Positions 1 through 7,652 of a DNA stretch of 9,779 bases are shown piece after piece. The position numbers and the translations under genes were made by a program. The DNA is from an uncultured bacterium (GTDB taxonomy: Bacteria; Verrucomicrobiota; Kiritimatiellia; RFP12; UBA1067), in assembly GCA_900547945.1 (NCBI GenBank), contig URIT01000126.1:1-9779 (forward strand). Reading direction: 5' to 3'. The number at the start of each line of letters is the position of its first letter. Position 1 is the stretch's first letter. The notes under the pieces were generated by a model, which did not search any database, had not been told where the DNA came from, and was given only the letters and a program-made list of their open reading frames with translations.

Positions 1-51
1 TTGCGTTCTCTGCGGCTAAACCCCTTTGACTCTGCATAAATATCTCGTTGC
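1..51 (-). repeat. AT-richer tract resembling an interspersed CGCAGAGAACGCA-type repeat
   Basis: On the minus strand the last 51 bases of the window change from G/C-ending codons to ATA, TTT, AGT, CAA, AGG, GGT and TTA, and end in TTTAGCCGCAGAGAACGCAA. From memory, tracts beginning TTTAACCGC and continuing with repeated AGAACGCA units are common between genes in PVC and other environmental bacteria. Only about one unit is visible because the window ends here, so identification is tentative. The tract is in frame with the preceding LamG gene and supplies its visible C-terminus. Confidence 0.4.
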
Positions 52-3000
52 ACCCCTGGGCAACCTGCGCCGTCAGCACGCCGTCCTTCACCTTGAACGA
101 AACCTGCGCGGACGGCTTGGCTCCCGCCACCGTCCAATCCGCAAGATGCTCCGTGCCCGCAAACGCCGTCGCCGCGAGGACCGGCCAGCGCGCCGACGCT
201 CCCCACGCCTCGGGCGGGGCCGGCGGCACGAACGTCCCCGCGCCCTCAAGGCGCACCTCCCCTTCGACCGCAAGCGGCGTCGCCGCGCCCTCGACGACGG
301 CGCCCGGCGCGAGGGCGAGCGTGCCCGCCACCGTCCCCGCGCCGGAAAGCCGCCCCACGACGCGCAGCGACCTGTCCGTCTGCGCCAGCTCGGCCGCCTG
401 CCACCGCCGGACCTCCTCCTGCGTCAGCGAACGCGGGAAGAACGCCACCTCGTCCAGCCAGCCGGAGAAGGCGTTCCCGTTCATGGCCTTTCCGACGAAG
501 ACGTTCTTCGGCTGAATGTCCAGCTGGGCGAACACCTCATCCGAGGCCGTCACGCGGTTGTGGACCTTCCCGTCGTAATAGGTCACGCGCGTCTTCGTCG
601 CCTCGTCCCACGTCGTGACGACATGGTGCCACGCGCCGTCCAGGAAACCCGCCAGCGTCCCGTAGACGTTGAAGTTGTTCCAGTAGAAGTTGATCCCCAG
701 ATCAGGGTCGGTGGCCTCTCTGGCAAGCTTCGCGTGCGAAATGCCCGTGTAGGCCGCTTCGCCGCCGAAGTGGAGCCAGCCGATCTCACCGGAAGAGAGG
801 TAGCGCGCCAGGGCCTTCTCGCGGTCGATGCGCACCCACGAGCCCATCGTGAAGGACTGCCGCGCGCGCGGCATCTCGTCGGGGTAGGCGGCGAGCGTGA
901 GGTAGGCGCCGTCCGCCAGGTAGAGGCTGCCGCCTGTTCCGTACGGCGATGCGTCCGAGAACGCCGGTTCGCCCGCCGCCACCTCAAGGTCGTGGCCGCC
1001 GGGGCCGTCGTTCTTCAGGAGGGCGTCCGCCGAGTTGAAGCGGTAGAGGAGGGCCGGCGCGTCCTGCGCCACGGCCACCGTCCCCTCCGCCACGCGGACG
1101 TCGGGGAGGCGCTCGAACGCCGCCGTGCGCGGCACGTGCCGCGCGTAGAGGGCCTCCACCTCGTCCGCCGCAAGGGCGCGGGCGACGAACAGCACCTCGT
1201 CGAGGAAGCCGCGCATGTTCGAGCCGAGATGGTTCGCGCTCGCGCCGATGCGGAAGACGCCGCTCGTCAGCTGGCATGCATCCTGGACCTTCGTGTGGAC
1301 CAGCCGGCCGTCCACGTAGGCGTGGCGCTTCTTCGCCGCCGCGTCGAAGACCTCGCAGACATGGTGCCAGGCGCCGTCCACGAGCGTCTCACAGGGGAAC
1401 GAATGGTTGTGGTTGTTCCAGTAGTTGTGGTAATAGAAGCCGCCCGCCTCGCGCTTGACGGCCATCGTGTTGCCCATGAAGGACGAACCCAAGCCGTAGC
1501 CCCACAGGCAGACCTCCGTGTTGGGGGTCATCGCGTCGCGCACGTCCGCCTCGATCTTCACCCACGCGCCCACGGAGAAGGCGTTCATGCCGACGGGCAT
1601 CCGCTCCGGGAACACCTTCCGCTCCAGATATCCCGTGCCGTCGAAGTAGAGCGCGCCGCCGCATACGCCGTTCGTCGCCACGGCGCCCGCGCCCCCCGGC
1701 GCCAGGCCGTAGCCGTTCGCTCCGCCGTCCCTGCAGACGTCGTCCGCCTCGTCGAAGGAGTAGAACGCAACCGTTCCCTCCGGGACGTCGTACGCGGCGG
1801 GGACGCGGACGGGCGTCGCCGCAAGCGGCATGTCGAGCGCGACCGTGCCCTCGCCCGTCTTGTCGAAGTCGCCCGCGAGCGTCGCCGCGATCCGCCCCTC
1901 CGTCACCGAATTGGTCAGGGCGCGCAGGGCGCCGTGCTGGATCGTGCCGCCGTTCAGCTCGAACGCCGTACACGTGCGCGTCGCGCCGTTCAGGTCGAGG
2001 GCGCCGCCCGTCTCCACGACGACGCGCGTCGCAAGCGGCGTCCCGTCCGCCGCCGGGCCGGCCAGCGTGAGCTGCCCGTCGTGCACGGTAAGCGTCCCGT
2101 CGACGGCGACCGTGTTCGTGACCGTGAGCGACGCCGAGCCCTGCGAAACGAGGTTCAGCGCCCCCTCGATCCGGTAGCCGCACGTCGGGTGGTCGATGGT
2201 CTGGTTGAGCGTGAGCGTCGGACACGCCTCCGCCGCCGAGTTGAGGAACGTCACCGCGCCCGGCTTGGCGGCTTGTCCGTCCTGGCAGCCGCCGAATTCA
2301 TTGTCGAAGCCGTTGAGGTCGACCGTGATCGACTGGGCGGCGTTCTGCGCGAAGACATGGGGCTGCGCCGGAAAGACGTGCGCGCGCCCGCACACGAAGC
2401 GCGCGTTTCCCCAGCCCGTGAGCGCGCCCACGTCCGGGCACATCGCCGTGACGACGACGCGCGAGTCCGCCCCTCCGCCCGACCAGAGGCGGCCGCCGTT
2501 GATCTGGGGCGACGTGGCGAGGACGACGGGCGCGGATACGCTGCTCGCGGGCGAGAGGACGAGGTTGTCGGCAGGCGTGAAGCGCACGCCGACCAGCCGG
2601 CCCTTGATCTCCGTGCGCCCCCCAAAGGTCAGCTTCGGCGTCGGCGGATAGACATGGAGAGCGCCTTCCAGCACGACCGCGCGGCCATTATGGACGGCGA
2701 AGACGGCGTTGCCGTTGATTTCGCTCCCGACCCGCAGCTCGTTCGCCAGCGTCGCGTCGGCCTCCGGCTTCCAGCGGAGGCACGAGTAGACGCCTGCGGA
2801 CGTACCGTTCAGGCCGTTCGTGCAGGCGTAGATCGCCCCCGTGCCGAAGCCACCGGCCGTCGTCACCTCCAGGATGCCGCGGTCAAGCCGCGTCGCGCCC
2901 GTGCGGGCCGTGCCGTCGCCCGCGAGCGTCACGCAGTCGTCCGTCGTCTCCAGTGCGACGCGCACCTCGCCTGCGCCCGTGAGCGCGCCCGCGAGCGTGC

Positions 3001-3373
3001 AGGTTCCGCTTCCGAGGAACGCCGTCGGCCCCGCAAAGGCGACGGGGCAGGCGAGCGTACACGCACCCGATGCAAGGGAGACGACCGCCTCGTCCGCACC
3101 GACGAGGACAAACCCGCCCGCGCCGGACACCGTGACCGCGCCCGCGCCGAGGCGCAGGCCGCAAACCTTCAGCGCGCCGAGGTCGTGGACGAGGTCGCCC
3201 GTCGCCGCCGACAAGTCGAGAACCGTCGCCGGATCGTCCGCCGGCGGCACGGCGCCGCCCTGCCAGTTCGCGGACGAGGAGAACGCGCCGCCCGCCGCGC
3301 CCTGCCAGACGTAGGTTCCGGCCAGCGCCCCCAGGGCACACGCCGCCGTCCACAGCAAAAACAGCTTCCTCAT
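1..3373 (-). CDS. Secreted LamG-domain protein with beta-helix-like stalk, open at the left edge
   Basis: The frame is open from the ATG at 3373 to the window edge without a stop (1124 codons seen). The start is set by AAGGAGA 8 nt upstream. Residues 1-18 form a signal peptide (MRKLFLLWTAACALGALA), and W37..GG.VP.ADD follows. Residues 50-530 are Gly/Thr/Val-rich with repeated short strand patterns such as LDLNGATRTCTAFELNGGT, which suggests a parallel beta-helix stalk. Two LamG-like jelly rolls follow, at about 530-750 (VAFYSFDE, FSVGAWVKI, DGAWHHV, GFLDEVLF) and 773-995 (LLYRFNS, FTMGSWVRI, DGAWHHV, GWLDEVAFF). LamG_3 family domains commonly bind glycans or mediate adhesion; the ligand here is unknown. 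The stalk and first LamG are cysteine-rich, while the second LamG has none. The last 17 codons differ sharply in base composition. Family assignment is confident and function is not. Confidence 0.88.
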   Translation of the reverse strand, partial: MRKLFLLWTAACALGALAGTYVWQGAAGGAFSSSANWQGGAVPPADDPATVLDLSAATGDLVHDLGALKVCGLRLGAGAVTVSGAGGFVLVGADEAVVSLASGACTLACPVAFAGPTAFLGSGTCTLAGALTGAGEVRVALETTDDCVTLAGDGTARTGATRLDRGILEVTTAGGFGTGAIYACTNGLNGTSAGVYSCLRWKPEADATLANELRVGSEINGNAVFAVHNGRAVVLEGALHVYPPTPKLTFGGRTEIKGRLVGVRFTPADNLVLSPASSVSAPVVLATSPQINGGRLWSGGGADSRVVVTAMCPDVGALTGWGNARFVCGRAHVFPAQPHVFAQNAAQSITVDLNGFDNEFGGCQDGQAAKPGAVTFLNSAAEACPTLTLNQTIDHPTCGYRIEGALNLVSQGSASLTVTNTVAVDGTLTVHDGQLTLAGPAADGTPLATRVVVETGGALDLNGATRTCTAFELNGGTIQHGALRALTNSVTEGRIAATLAGDFDKTGEGTVALDMPLAATPVRVPAAYDVPEGTVAFYSFDEADDVCRDGGANGYGLAPGGAGAVATNGVCGGALYFDGTGYLERKVFPERMPVGMNAFSVGAWVKIEADVRDAMTPNTEVCLWGYGLGSSFMGNTMAVKREAGGFYYHNYWNNHNHSFPCETLVDGAWHHVCEVFDAAAKKRHAYVDGRLVHTKVQDACQLTSGVFRIGASANHLGSNMRGFLDEVLFVARALAADEVEALYARHVPRTAAFERLPDVRVAEGTVAVAQDAPALLYRFNSADALLKNDGPGGHDLEVAAGEPAFSDASPYGTGGSLYLADGAYLTLAAYPDEMPRARQSFTMGSWVRIDREKALARYLSSGEIGWLHFGGEAAYTGISHAKLAREATDPDLGINFYWNNFNVYGTLAGFLDGAWHHVVTTWDEATKTRVTYYDGKVHNRVTASDEVFAQLDIQPKNVFVGKAMNGNAFSGWLDEVAFFPRSLTQEEVRRWQAAELAQTDRSLRVVGRLSGAGTVAGTLALAPGAVVEGAATPLAVEGEVRLEGAGTFVPPAPPEAWGASARWPVLAATAFAGTEHLADWTVAGAKPSAQVSFKVKDGVLTAQVAQGCNEIFMQSQRGLAAENA

Positions 3374-3381
3374 GTATGATC

Positions 3382-3388
3382 TCTCCTT
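3382..3388 (-). promoter_or_regulatory. Ribosome binding site of the left-edge LamG gene
   Basis: The minus strand reads AAGGAGA, then 8 nt, then the ATG at 3373. This near-perfect Shine-Dalgarno sequence fixes the start codon directly before the signal peptide. Confidence 0.8.
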
Positions 3389-3400
3389 CAAGACGGAAAC

Positions 3401-3406
3401 ATTTTA
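3401..3406 (-). promoter_or_regulatory. Possible -10 promoter element
   Basis: TAAAAT on the minus strand lies in the only AT-rich stretch of the 303-bp gap (about 3395-3425), 27 nt before the start codon. No convincing TTGACA-like -35 sits 16-18 bp upstream, so the sigma factor and exact transcription start are uncertain. Its location between the hairpin arrays and the ribosome binding site suits a separate promoter for the downstream gene. Confidence 0.3.
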
Positions 3407-3466
3407 CCATGATTTTTCATTTCCATGCGCAGCCCCGCCCGATTTCCGCGCGAACGCGCGAACGAC

Positions 3467-3497
3467 GGCCCGGCACGCGAAGTACCCGCGCCGGGCC
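3467..3497 (-). other. GC-rich hairpin, possible transcription terminator
   Basis: GGCCCGGC at 3467-3474 and GCCGGGCC at 3490-3497 are perfect 8-bp inverted repeats, and an inner GCG/CGC pair extends the stem with a small bulge. A shorter palindrome, CGCGCG-AA-CGCGCG, lies at 3447-3460. Both sit between the end of the hairpin-repeat array and the promoter-like stretch of the next gene. Neither is followed by a T-run, so they do not meet the usual test for intrinsic termination; in a genome this GC-rich, some inverted repeats arise by chance. Confidence 0.3.
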
Positions 3498-3501
3498 AAA
3501 C

Positions 3502-3669
3502 GGTCGCGACAAGCGCGACCCTCCCCCAACGCCACTGTCGGGCGCGACCAGGCGAACACGGGAGGGTCGCGCTTGTCGCGACCGGGCGACTCCTGCGTCC
3601 GCTCCCCTTCCGGGAGGGTCGCGCTTGTCGCGACCAGGCGAACGCGGGAGGGGCGCGCTTGTCGCGACC
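3502..3669. repeat. Array of four 24-bp palindromic repeats
   Basis: The core GGTCGCGCTTGTCGCGACC, a 7-bp stem with 5-nt loop, preceded by GGGAG, occurs at 3560-3583 and 3612-3635, and at 3646-3669 with one T-to-G change that breaks a stem pair. An exact reverse-complement copy lies at 3502-3525. Spacers are 34, 28 and 10 bp. The 34-bp spacer carries a decayed partial copy (gcgcgaccaggcgaac, about 3542-3557). The 28-bp spacer is repeated in the second array with one mismatch. The array starts 7 nt after the stop codon of the 1270-aa gene. The same family recurs at 7525-7643. Likely roles are a REP/BIME-like element or a 3' mRNA stem-loop. Confidence 0.9.
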
Positions 3670-3674
3670 GGGCG

Positions 3675-3701
3675 CCCTACCGCACGAGCAGCACGCTGCC
3701 G
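3675..3701 (-). repeat. 27-bp direct repeat at the 3' end of the 1270-aa gene, copy 1
   Basis: These bases encode the C-terminus GSVLLVR with its TAG stop plus a few flanking bases. They are identical, base for base, to 7653-7679 at the end of the upstream gene. The identity stops at 3702 (c against g) on the coding side. On the other side it gives way to short gaps of different length before the hairpin arrays. Confidence 0.85.
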
Positions 3702-6700
3702 CCGACGGGGACGAGGGCGAGGCGCTTCCGCTCCGTGTCCAGCCGCACCCTCACGGCCGACGCCGCGTCGCCCTCGAACGTAAAGCTCTCCGCCCCCCGC
3801 AGACGGCAGTCCCCCGTCCACGTGAGGAGCGTTCCCGCCGGGCGCATCCGCTCCGGCGCCGCAAGACGCACCGTCACGCCGCCCTCCAGAACCAGGTCGC
3901 CCGTCACGGCAACCGGCTGCACCGCCGCGCCCGACGTGAAGTCCACCGCCAGCACGGCCCCGTCCATCAACGCCAGGCCGCCCGTACACGCGAAGGTGTT
4001 CGTCGCCGTCGCCTTCAGCACCGCGCCGGGCGCGAGCGTAAGGAGGCCGTCCGCCGTGCCGTCGCCCCACAGCGTCTGTCCCGGACAGAGCAGGTTGCCG
4101 TGGGTGCCGGTTCCGCCGAACGAAGCGCCTGCGTGGACGAACACCTCGCGTGACCGCTGCTGCCCGGCCGCCGCCCCGCCGCGCGTCGCGCCCGCAAGGT
4201 CGAGCCCGTACCGGCCCGCCAGGTCCGCGCTCAGCGTCCGCACCTGGTCGTCGTCCAGCACGGCATCCTTCCAGAGCCGGATCTCCGCCACGTCCACCGG
4301 CGCATAGCGCGCGCCGCTGTATTCAGACCCGCCCAGCAGGATGCGGGTGTTGTGGACGGTGTTGGAGGCGCGGAAGGAAGAGGTCTCCTTGTAACCGTCC
4401 ACGAAGAGGGCCAGCGTCTCCGCCGTCCCCTTCTTCGGAAGCCGCGCCACGACGACGTGCGCCTCGCCGTCGTCGAGGAACCGTTGGCGGGAGCGAACCG
4501 TCTCCGGACCCGCCTCGCCCCATCGGTGGGCGAAACCCAGGCGAGACGCACCCGACAGCGTGAGCTGCCAGTTCTCCTTGCCGTTCTGCCAGTCCATGCC
4601 GTAGGCCGATCCGAAGACCGGCGCCGTGTTCGCGGGCGAGAACGAGCCCCCGCCCTGTCCACGCCCCGTGAAGCGCACGACCATCGAGACGGTCATGCCG
4701 TCCGCGCCGCCGACCGGCGTCGGCGAACTGCCCGTCAGCGCAAGGCACGCATTCCGTCCGTTGAACGACACGAACGAGCGGCCCGTGCGCGCATCGACGG
4801 CGACGACGGGGCTTTCCGTCGTCCCCGGATAGGTGGCCGTCTGATTCACGAGGATCACGTCGGCGAGTGCGCGCGTGAACGTCCAGGGCGTCCCGTTTCC
4901 GCTCCCCTTCCCCGCGTCCTCCGCCCAGGCGTCAACGGCCGCTCCGGCGGGCAGGCCGAGCGCGTCGGCCGCCCAGCTCGCCGTCGCCGCCGGCACCTCC
5001 GCGCGCGCCGGCTCCGCGACGTCGTTCCACAGGCGCGTCCCCGCGAACGCCTCGACGCCGTAGCGCACCCCCAGCTCCCGTGCAAGCTGCGTACACCGCG
5101 CGTCGGAGGCCACCCCGGCCAGCATCCGCAGATCGGCGAGCAATCCCCTGAAGCGGCGCACGGGCGCCGTCTGGCGCTCGCCCACGCCGAGCAGGATGCG
5201 CGTCTGGGCGGTCTGCTTCACGCCGTTCGAGGGGGACGCGAGTTGGAACACCGCGTCGTCGACCCGCAGGACGTGCGACCCGTTCCACGCCCACTTCCAG
5301 ACGACGACATGCGCCCGCCCGTCGTTGACGCGGTTCGTGGACCAGAGGTTTTCGCTCTCCATCGTCTTCTGCACGGCCCCCTCCTGCCAGCGCCCGCCGA
5401 ACATCCCGCACCCCACGCGCCCCTGCTCGTCGAGCGCGAGGCCGTAGAGGCGGCCCTCGGTCCAGCTCTGATCCATCGACGTGCCGAAGATCTGCGTGGC
5501 CGTCGCGATTTCCTCCGAGGCCGAGCCGGCGAAGCCCTTCTCCGTCTGGAAGACGAGCGCGACCGTGAACGACGACCGGCCGCTGATCGGCTGCGCGGCG
5601 TTGCCCGTGAGGAAGCTCATGGTCTCGCCGCTGAACGCAAGCGCGTCGTGCCCGTTGACGGCCCCGCGCGCCAGGGTGGGCGGCGTCGTCCCCTCCGTGT
5701 TGGGGATACTCGTGCTCGTGGCGTGGGCGAACGTCCATGCGCTGCCGACGTCCAGCGCGGCGGCGAGCGGCCAGGCCGCGACCGGCGCGCCGTCCTCGAC
5801 CCCGCCGCAGGCGTCGCCCGTCCAGACCGCCGTCTCGAAGCGGTCGCCCACGGCCAGGCGTCCCTCCACCACGTCCGTACGGCCCGTGTAGTCGTTCGCG
5901 CCGCGCAGGACAAGCGTGCCGGCGCCCGTCTTGCGGAGACCGCCCGCGCCGTAGAGCGAGCCCGAGATCGCCGCCACGCCGGCCGGCACCTCGACCGTCG
6001 CGCCGCCCGCGCGGTCCGACAGGCGCATGTCGGCGGGCGACACCGTTCCCGGCCGGTAGAATGCGAGCGTGCCGCCCGAGAGGACGACATCGTACCAGGA
6101 GCGGTCCATCGACCGGTCGTCCCACCACGCGGAGGCGGTCCGGAATCCGCCGCCGCCCACTTCCAGCCGCCCGCCGGAGACCCCCACGCGCGCGCCGGAG
6201 CGGAAGTCCATCATGCCCCACACGTTGTTGTCGTTTCCGAACACCACGGCGGGCGTCTTCACCGTCCCTTCCGTCATCTCCAGACGTCCCGCCGCGAACT
6301 CGGAATCCGAGAACGTCACCATCTTGCCATCCTTCCACTTCTTCTCGCCGGTGGCCGTGCGGGACGCGAGCGCAAGCCCCGTCGCCCACCACTGGCTCGG
6401 TTCGTCGGGGAGGGTGCCCGCATACGTGCCGCCCGCGACGCGGACCTCCGCCGGGTTGCCGTCGCCGTTGCCGAGGCCCACCGTCAGGCGGCGCGCCCTG
6501 AACGTGCCGCCCTCCAGCGCGAGGCGCTGTTCCGCAAGCCCGTAGTCCGCGCTGCGCCCCCGCCCGACGATCGCGCCGTAGGCGAGCGCCGTGTCGCCGG
6601 CCCGCTGCGTCCAGGAGCCGCTGTGGATGTCGAACCAGACGCCCGCCACGTCCGCGCCGTCCGAGACGACGCGCGCATCCTGCACGCGCAGATGCCCCTC

Positions 6701-7489
6701 CTGACGGTCTGAGGTGTCCGTGCCCGGTCCCGTGATGCGGTCCCCGTCCGCGAGCGTGATCGTGTTCGTGAAGGCCGTGTAGGCGCGGTCGCCGTCGACG
6801 TCGCCGAAGTGGAGGTAGCCCGCGTTGGCGAACGTGCGGGCGGGTATGAGGTCCGCGAACGCGAACGTGCCCGCCGTCTTCCCGGGGATGAGCACCAGTT
6901 CCGCGTTCCGGACGAGCGTGGGCGCCGTCTCCAGCACGCCGTTCCCCAGCACGAAGATGCGCACGCCGTCCGTCGCAGTGACGGCGGCCGTCAGGGTTCC
7001 CTCGATGACGATGTTGCCCTGCCGCGTGCCCCATTCGTCCGGAATCAGGTCGAGCGTAAGCCGCCCGGTCCCCTTGAGCGCGCGCTTCAGGCAGGGCGAC
7101 TTGTTTTTCTCCCAAGTCCACGTCTGGTCCGCCGCGAGCGCGACGTCCACGTCGAAGTTCAGGCGGTTGAAGTCCGTGTTCTCCGCCGTCACAAGCAGCC
7201 CCTCCGCCCCCAGGGCGAGCGTGCCGCCCACGGGCGCCTGGAGGGTCATGGCGTTGAGCGTGTTCGTGCGCACGATGCCCGCCCACGCCGTCGCCGCGCC
7301 GAGGGACAGCGTCGCGGGCGTCGCGCCGTCGAACACGACGACGTCATCCGCCCCCGGCACCACGCCACCCGTCCATGCGGCGGCGGCCGTGAGGTCCGCC
7401 ACGCCCGAAGCGCTGTCATAGACAATCTCCGCCGCCAGGGCCGAAGCCCCCAGCGCCGTGCCAACCAGAACCAGCAGCATGTTCCGCAT
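3677..7489 (-). CDS. Secreted autotransporter-repeat and double LamG-domain protein
   Basis: This is a complete 1270-residue protein with no catalytic signature. Residues 1-19 are a signal peptide (MRNMLLVLVGTALGASALA), followed by W39TGGVVPGADD, a motif typical of secreted PVC-type repeat proteins. Residues 55-500 are strand-rich and beta-helix-like (LALEGGTFRARRLTVG, RLEMTEGTVKTPAVVFG). Residues 505-550 match the autotransporter-associated beta-strand repeat (GAGGLRKTGAGTLVLRGANDYTG). Two LamG/concanavalin-like domains occupy about 555-820 and 835-1098; each ends in an acidic-aromatic segment closing with RYGV or RYGL. Residues 1110-1270 have the GASFGGTGTHG and LTLAPGAVLKA style of autotransporter stalks, but no beta-barrel follows. 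The chain stops at GSVLLVR. AGGAG 6 nt upstream supports the start. Surface binding or adhesion is inferred. Confidence 0.92.
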   Translation of the reverse strand: MRNMLLVLVGTALGASALAAEIVYDSASGVADLTAAAAWTGGVVPGADDVVVFDGATPATLSLGAATAWAGIVRTNTLNAMTLQAPVGGTLALGAEGLLVTAENTDFNRLNFDVDVALAADQTWTWEKNKSPCLKRALKGTGRLTLDLIPDEWGTRQGNIVIEGTLTAAVTATDGVRIFVLGNGVLETAPTLVRNAELVLIPGKTAGTFAFADLIPARTFANAGYLHFGDVDGDRAYTAFTNTITLADGDRITGPGTDTSDRQEGHLRVQDARVVSDGADVAGVWFDIHSGSWTQRAGDTALAYGAIVGRGRSADYGLAEQRLALEGGTFRARRLTVGLGNGDGNPAEVRVAGGTYAGTLPDEPSQWWATGLALASRTATGEKKWKDGKMVTFSDSEFAAGRLEMTEGTVKTPAVVFGNDNNVWGMMDFRSGARVGVSGGRLEVGGGGFRTASAWWDDRSMDRSWYDVVLSGGTLAFYRPGTVSPADMRLSDRAGGATVEVPAGVAAISGSLYGAGGLRKTGAGTLVLRGANDYTGRTDVVEGRLAVGDRFETAVWTGDACGGVEDGAPVAAWPLAAALDVGSAWTFAHATSTSIPNTEGTTPPTLARGAVNGHDALAFSGETMSFLTGNAAQPISGRSSFTVALVFQTEKGFAGSASEEIATATQIFGTSMDQSWTEGRLYGLALDEQGRVGCGMFGGRWQEGAVQKTMESENLWSTNRVNDGRAHVVVWKWAWNGSHVLRVDDAVFQLASPSNGVKQTAQTRILLGVGERQTAPVRRFRGLLADLRMLAGVASDARCTQLARELGVRYGVEAFAGTRLWNDVAEPARAEVPAATASWAADALGLPAGAAVDAWAEDAGKGSGNGTPWTFTRALADVILVNQTATYPGTTESPVVAVDARTGRSFVSFNGRNACLALTGSSPTPVGGADGMTVSMVVRFTGRGQGGGSFSPANTAPVFGSAYGMDWQNGKENWQLTLSGASRLGFAHRWGEAGPETVRSRQRFLDDGEAHVVVARLPKKGTAETLALFVDGYKETSSFRASNTVHNTRILLGGSEYSGARYAPVDVAEIRLWKDAVLDDDQVRTLSADLAGRYGLDLAGATRGGAAAGQQRSREVFVHAGASFGGTGTHGNLLCPGQTLWGDGTADGLLTLAPGAVLKATATNTFACTGGLALMDGAVLAVDFTSGAAVQPVAVTGDLVLEGGVTVRLAAPERMRPAGTLLTWTGDCRLRGAESFTFEGDAASAVRVRLDTERKRLALVPVGGSVLLVR

Positions 7490-7495
7490 CTGTCA

Positions 7496-7500
7496 CTCCT
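7496..7500 (-). promoter_or_regulatory. Ribosome binding site of the 1270-aa gene
   Basis: The minus strand reads AGGAG, 6 nt before the ATG at 7489, which supports that start over Met4. A weak -10-like TAGATT lies at 7518-7523, 28 nt from the start, but any -35 would fall inside the hairpin-repeat array and no good match is present. An independent promoter here is therefore only a possibility. Confidence 0.7.
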
Positions 7501-7524
7501 GTCCTTTGAGAGTTTGGAATCTAC

Positions 7525-7643
7525 GGTCGCGACAAGCGCGACCCTCCCCTGCGTCCGCTCCCCTTCCGGGAGGGTCGCGCTTGTCGCGACCGGGCGACTC
7601 CCGCGTCCGCTCCCCTTCCGGGAGGGTCGCGCTTGTCGCGACC
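7525..7643. repeat. Array of three 24-bp palindromic repeats
   Basis: Copies lie at 7568-7591 and 7620-7643, both GGGAG plus GGTCGCGCTTGTCGCGACC, with a perfect reverse-complement copy at 7525-7548. Spacers are 19 bp and 28 bp and end in the same gcgtccgctccccttcc. The two direct copies are 52 bp apart, the same period as 3560 to 3612 in the other array. In the minus-strand transcript the first hairpin begins 11 nt after the TAG at 7655. Copies 7525-7548 and 7568-7591 can also pair over 24 bp. There is no U-tract, so this is not a standard intrinsic terminator. Confidence 0.9.
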
Positions 7644-7652
7644 GGACGCCCT

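Noticed and set aside
1389..2225. Minus-strand open frame of 278 codons and other short minus frames between 583 and 3410
   Set aside because: They overlap the continuous LamG frame that runs from 3373 to the edge, which has the signal peptide and domain matches. They are shadow frames, not evidence of frameshifts.
3338..3373. Lipoprotein signal in the left-edge LamG gene (Cys12)
   Set aside because: The residues before Cys12 are WTAA, which lacks the usual Leu at -3, and the hydrophobic segment continues to an ALA cleavage site. An ordinary signal peptide fits better.
26..3379. Plus-strand open frame of 1117 codons
   Set aside because: It is exactly antisense to the left-edge LamG gene and its translation is Arg/Ala/His-rich low-complexity sequence with no domain. 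Strong G/C-ending codon use in the real gene removes stops from the opposite strand.
3502..3669. CRISPR-like regularly spaced repeats
   Set aside because: The spacers vary in length (34, 28, 10 bp), the 28-bp one is nearly identical to a spacer in the other array, the repeat is found in both orientations, and no cas gene is near.
4352..6712. Plus-strand open frame of 786 codons, and a minus-strand one of 784 codons at 4932-7286
   Set aside because: Both lie entirely inside the 1270-aa gene in other frames and have Arg/Gly/Ala-rich composition without recognisable domains. The 1270-aa frame has a signal peptide, known repeats and a ribosome binding site.
7525..7591. Canonical Rho-independent terminator after the right-edge gene
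   Set aside because: The stem is strong but no T-run follows in the transcribed direction, and the same hairpin recurs several times in tandem. It is better described as a repeat array with possible effects on transcript ends.
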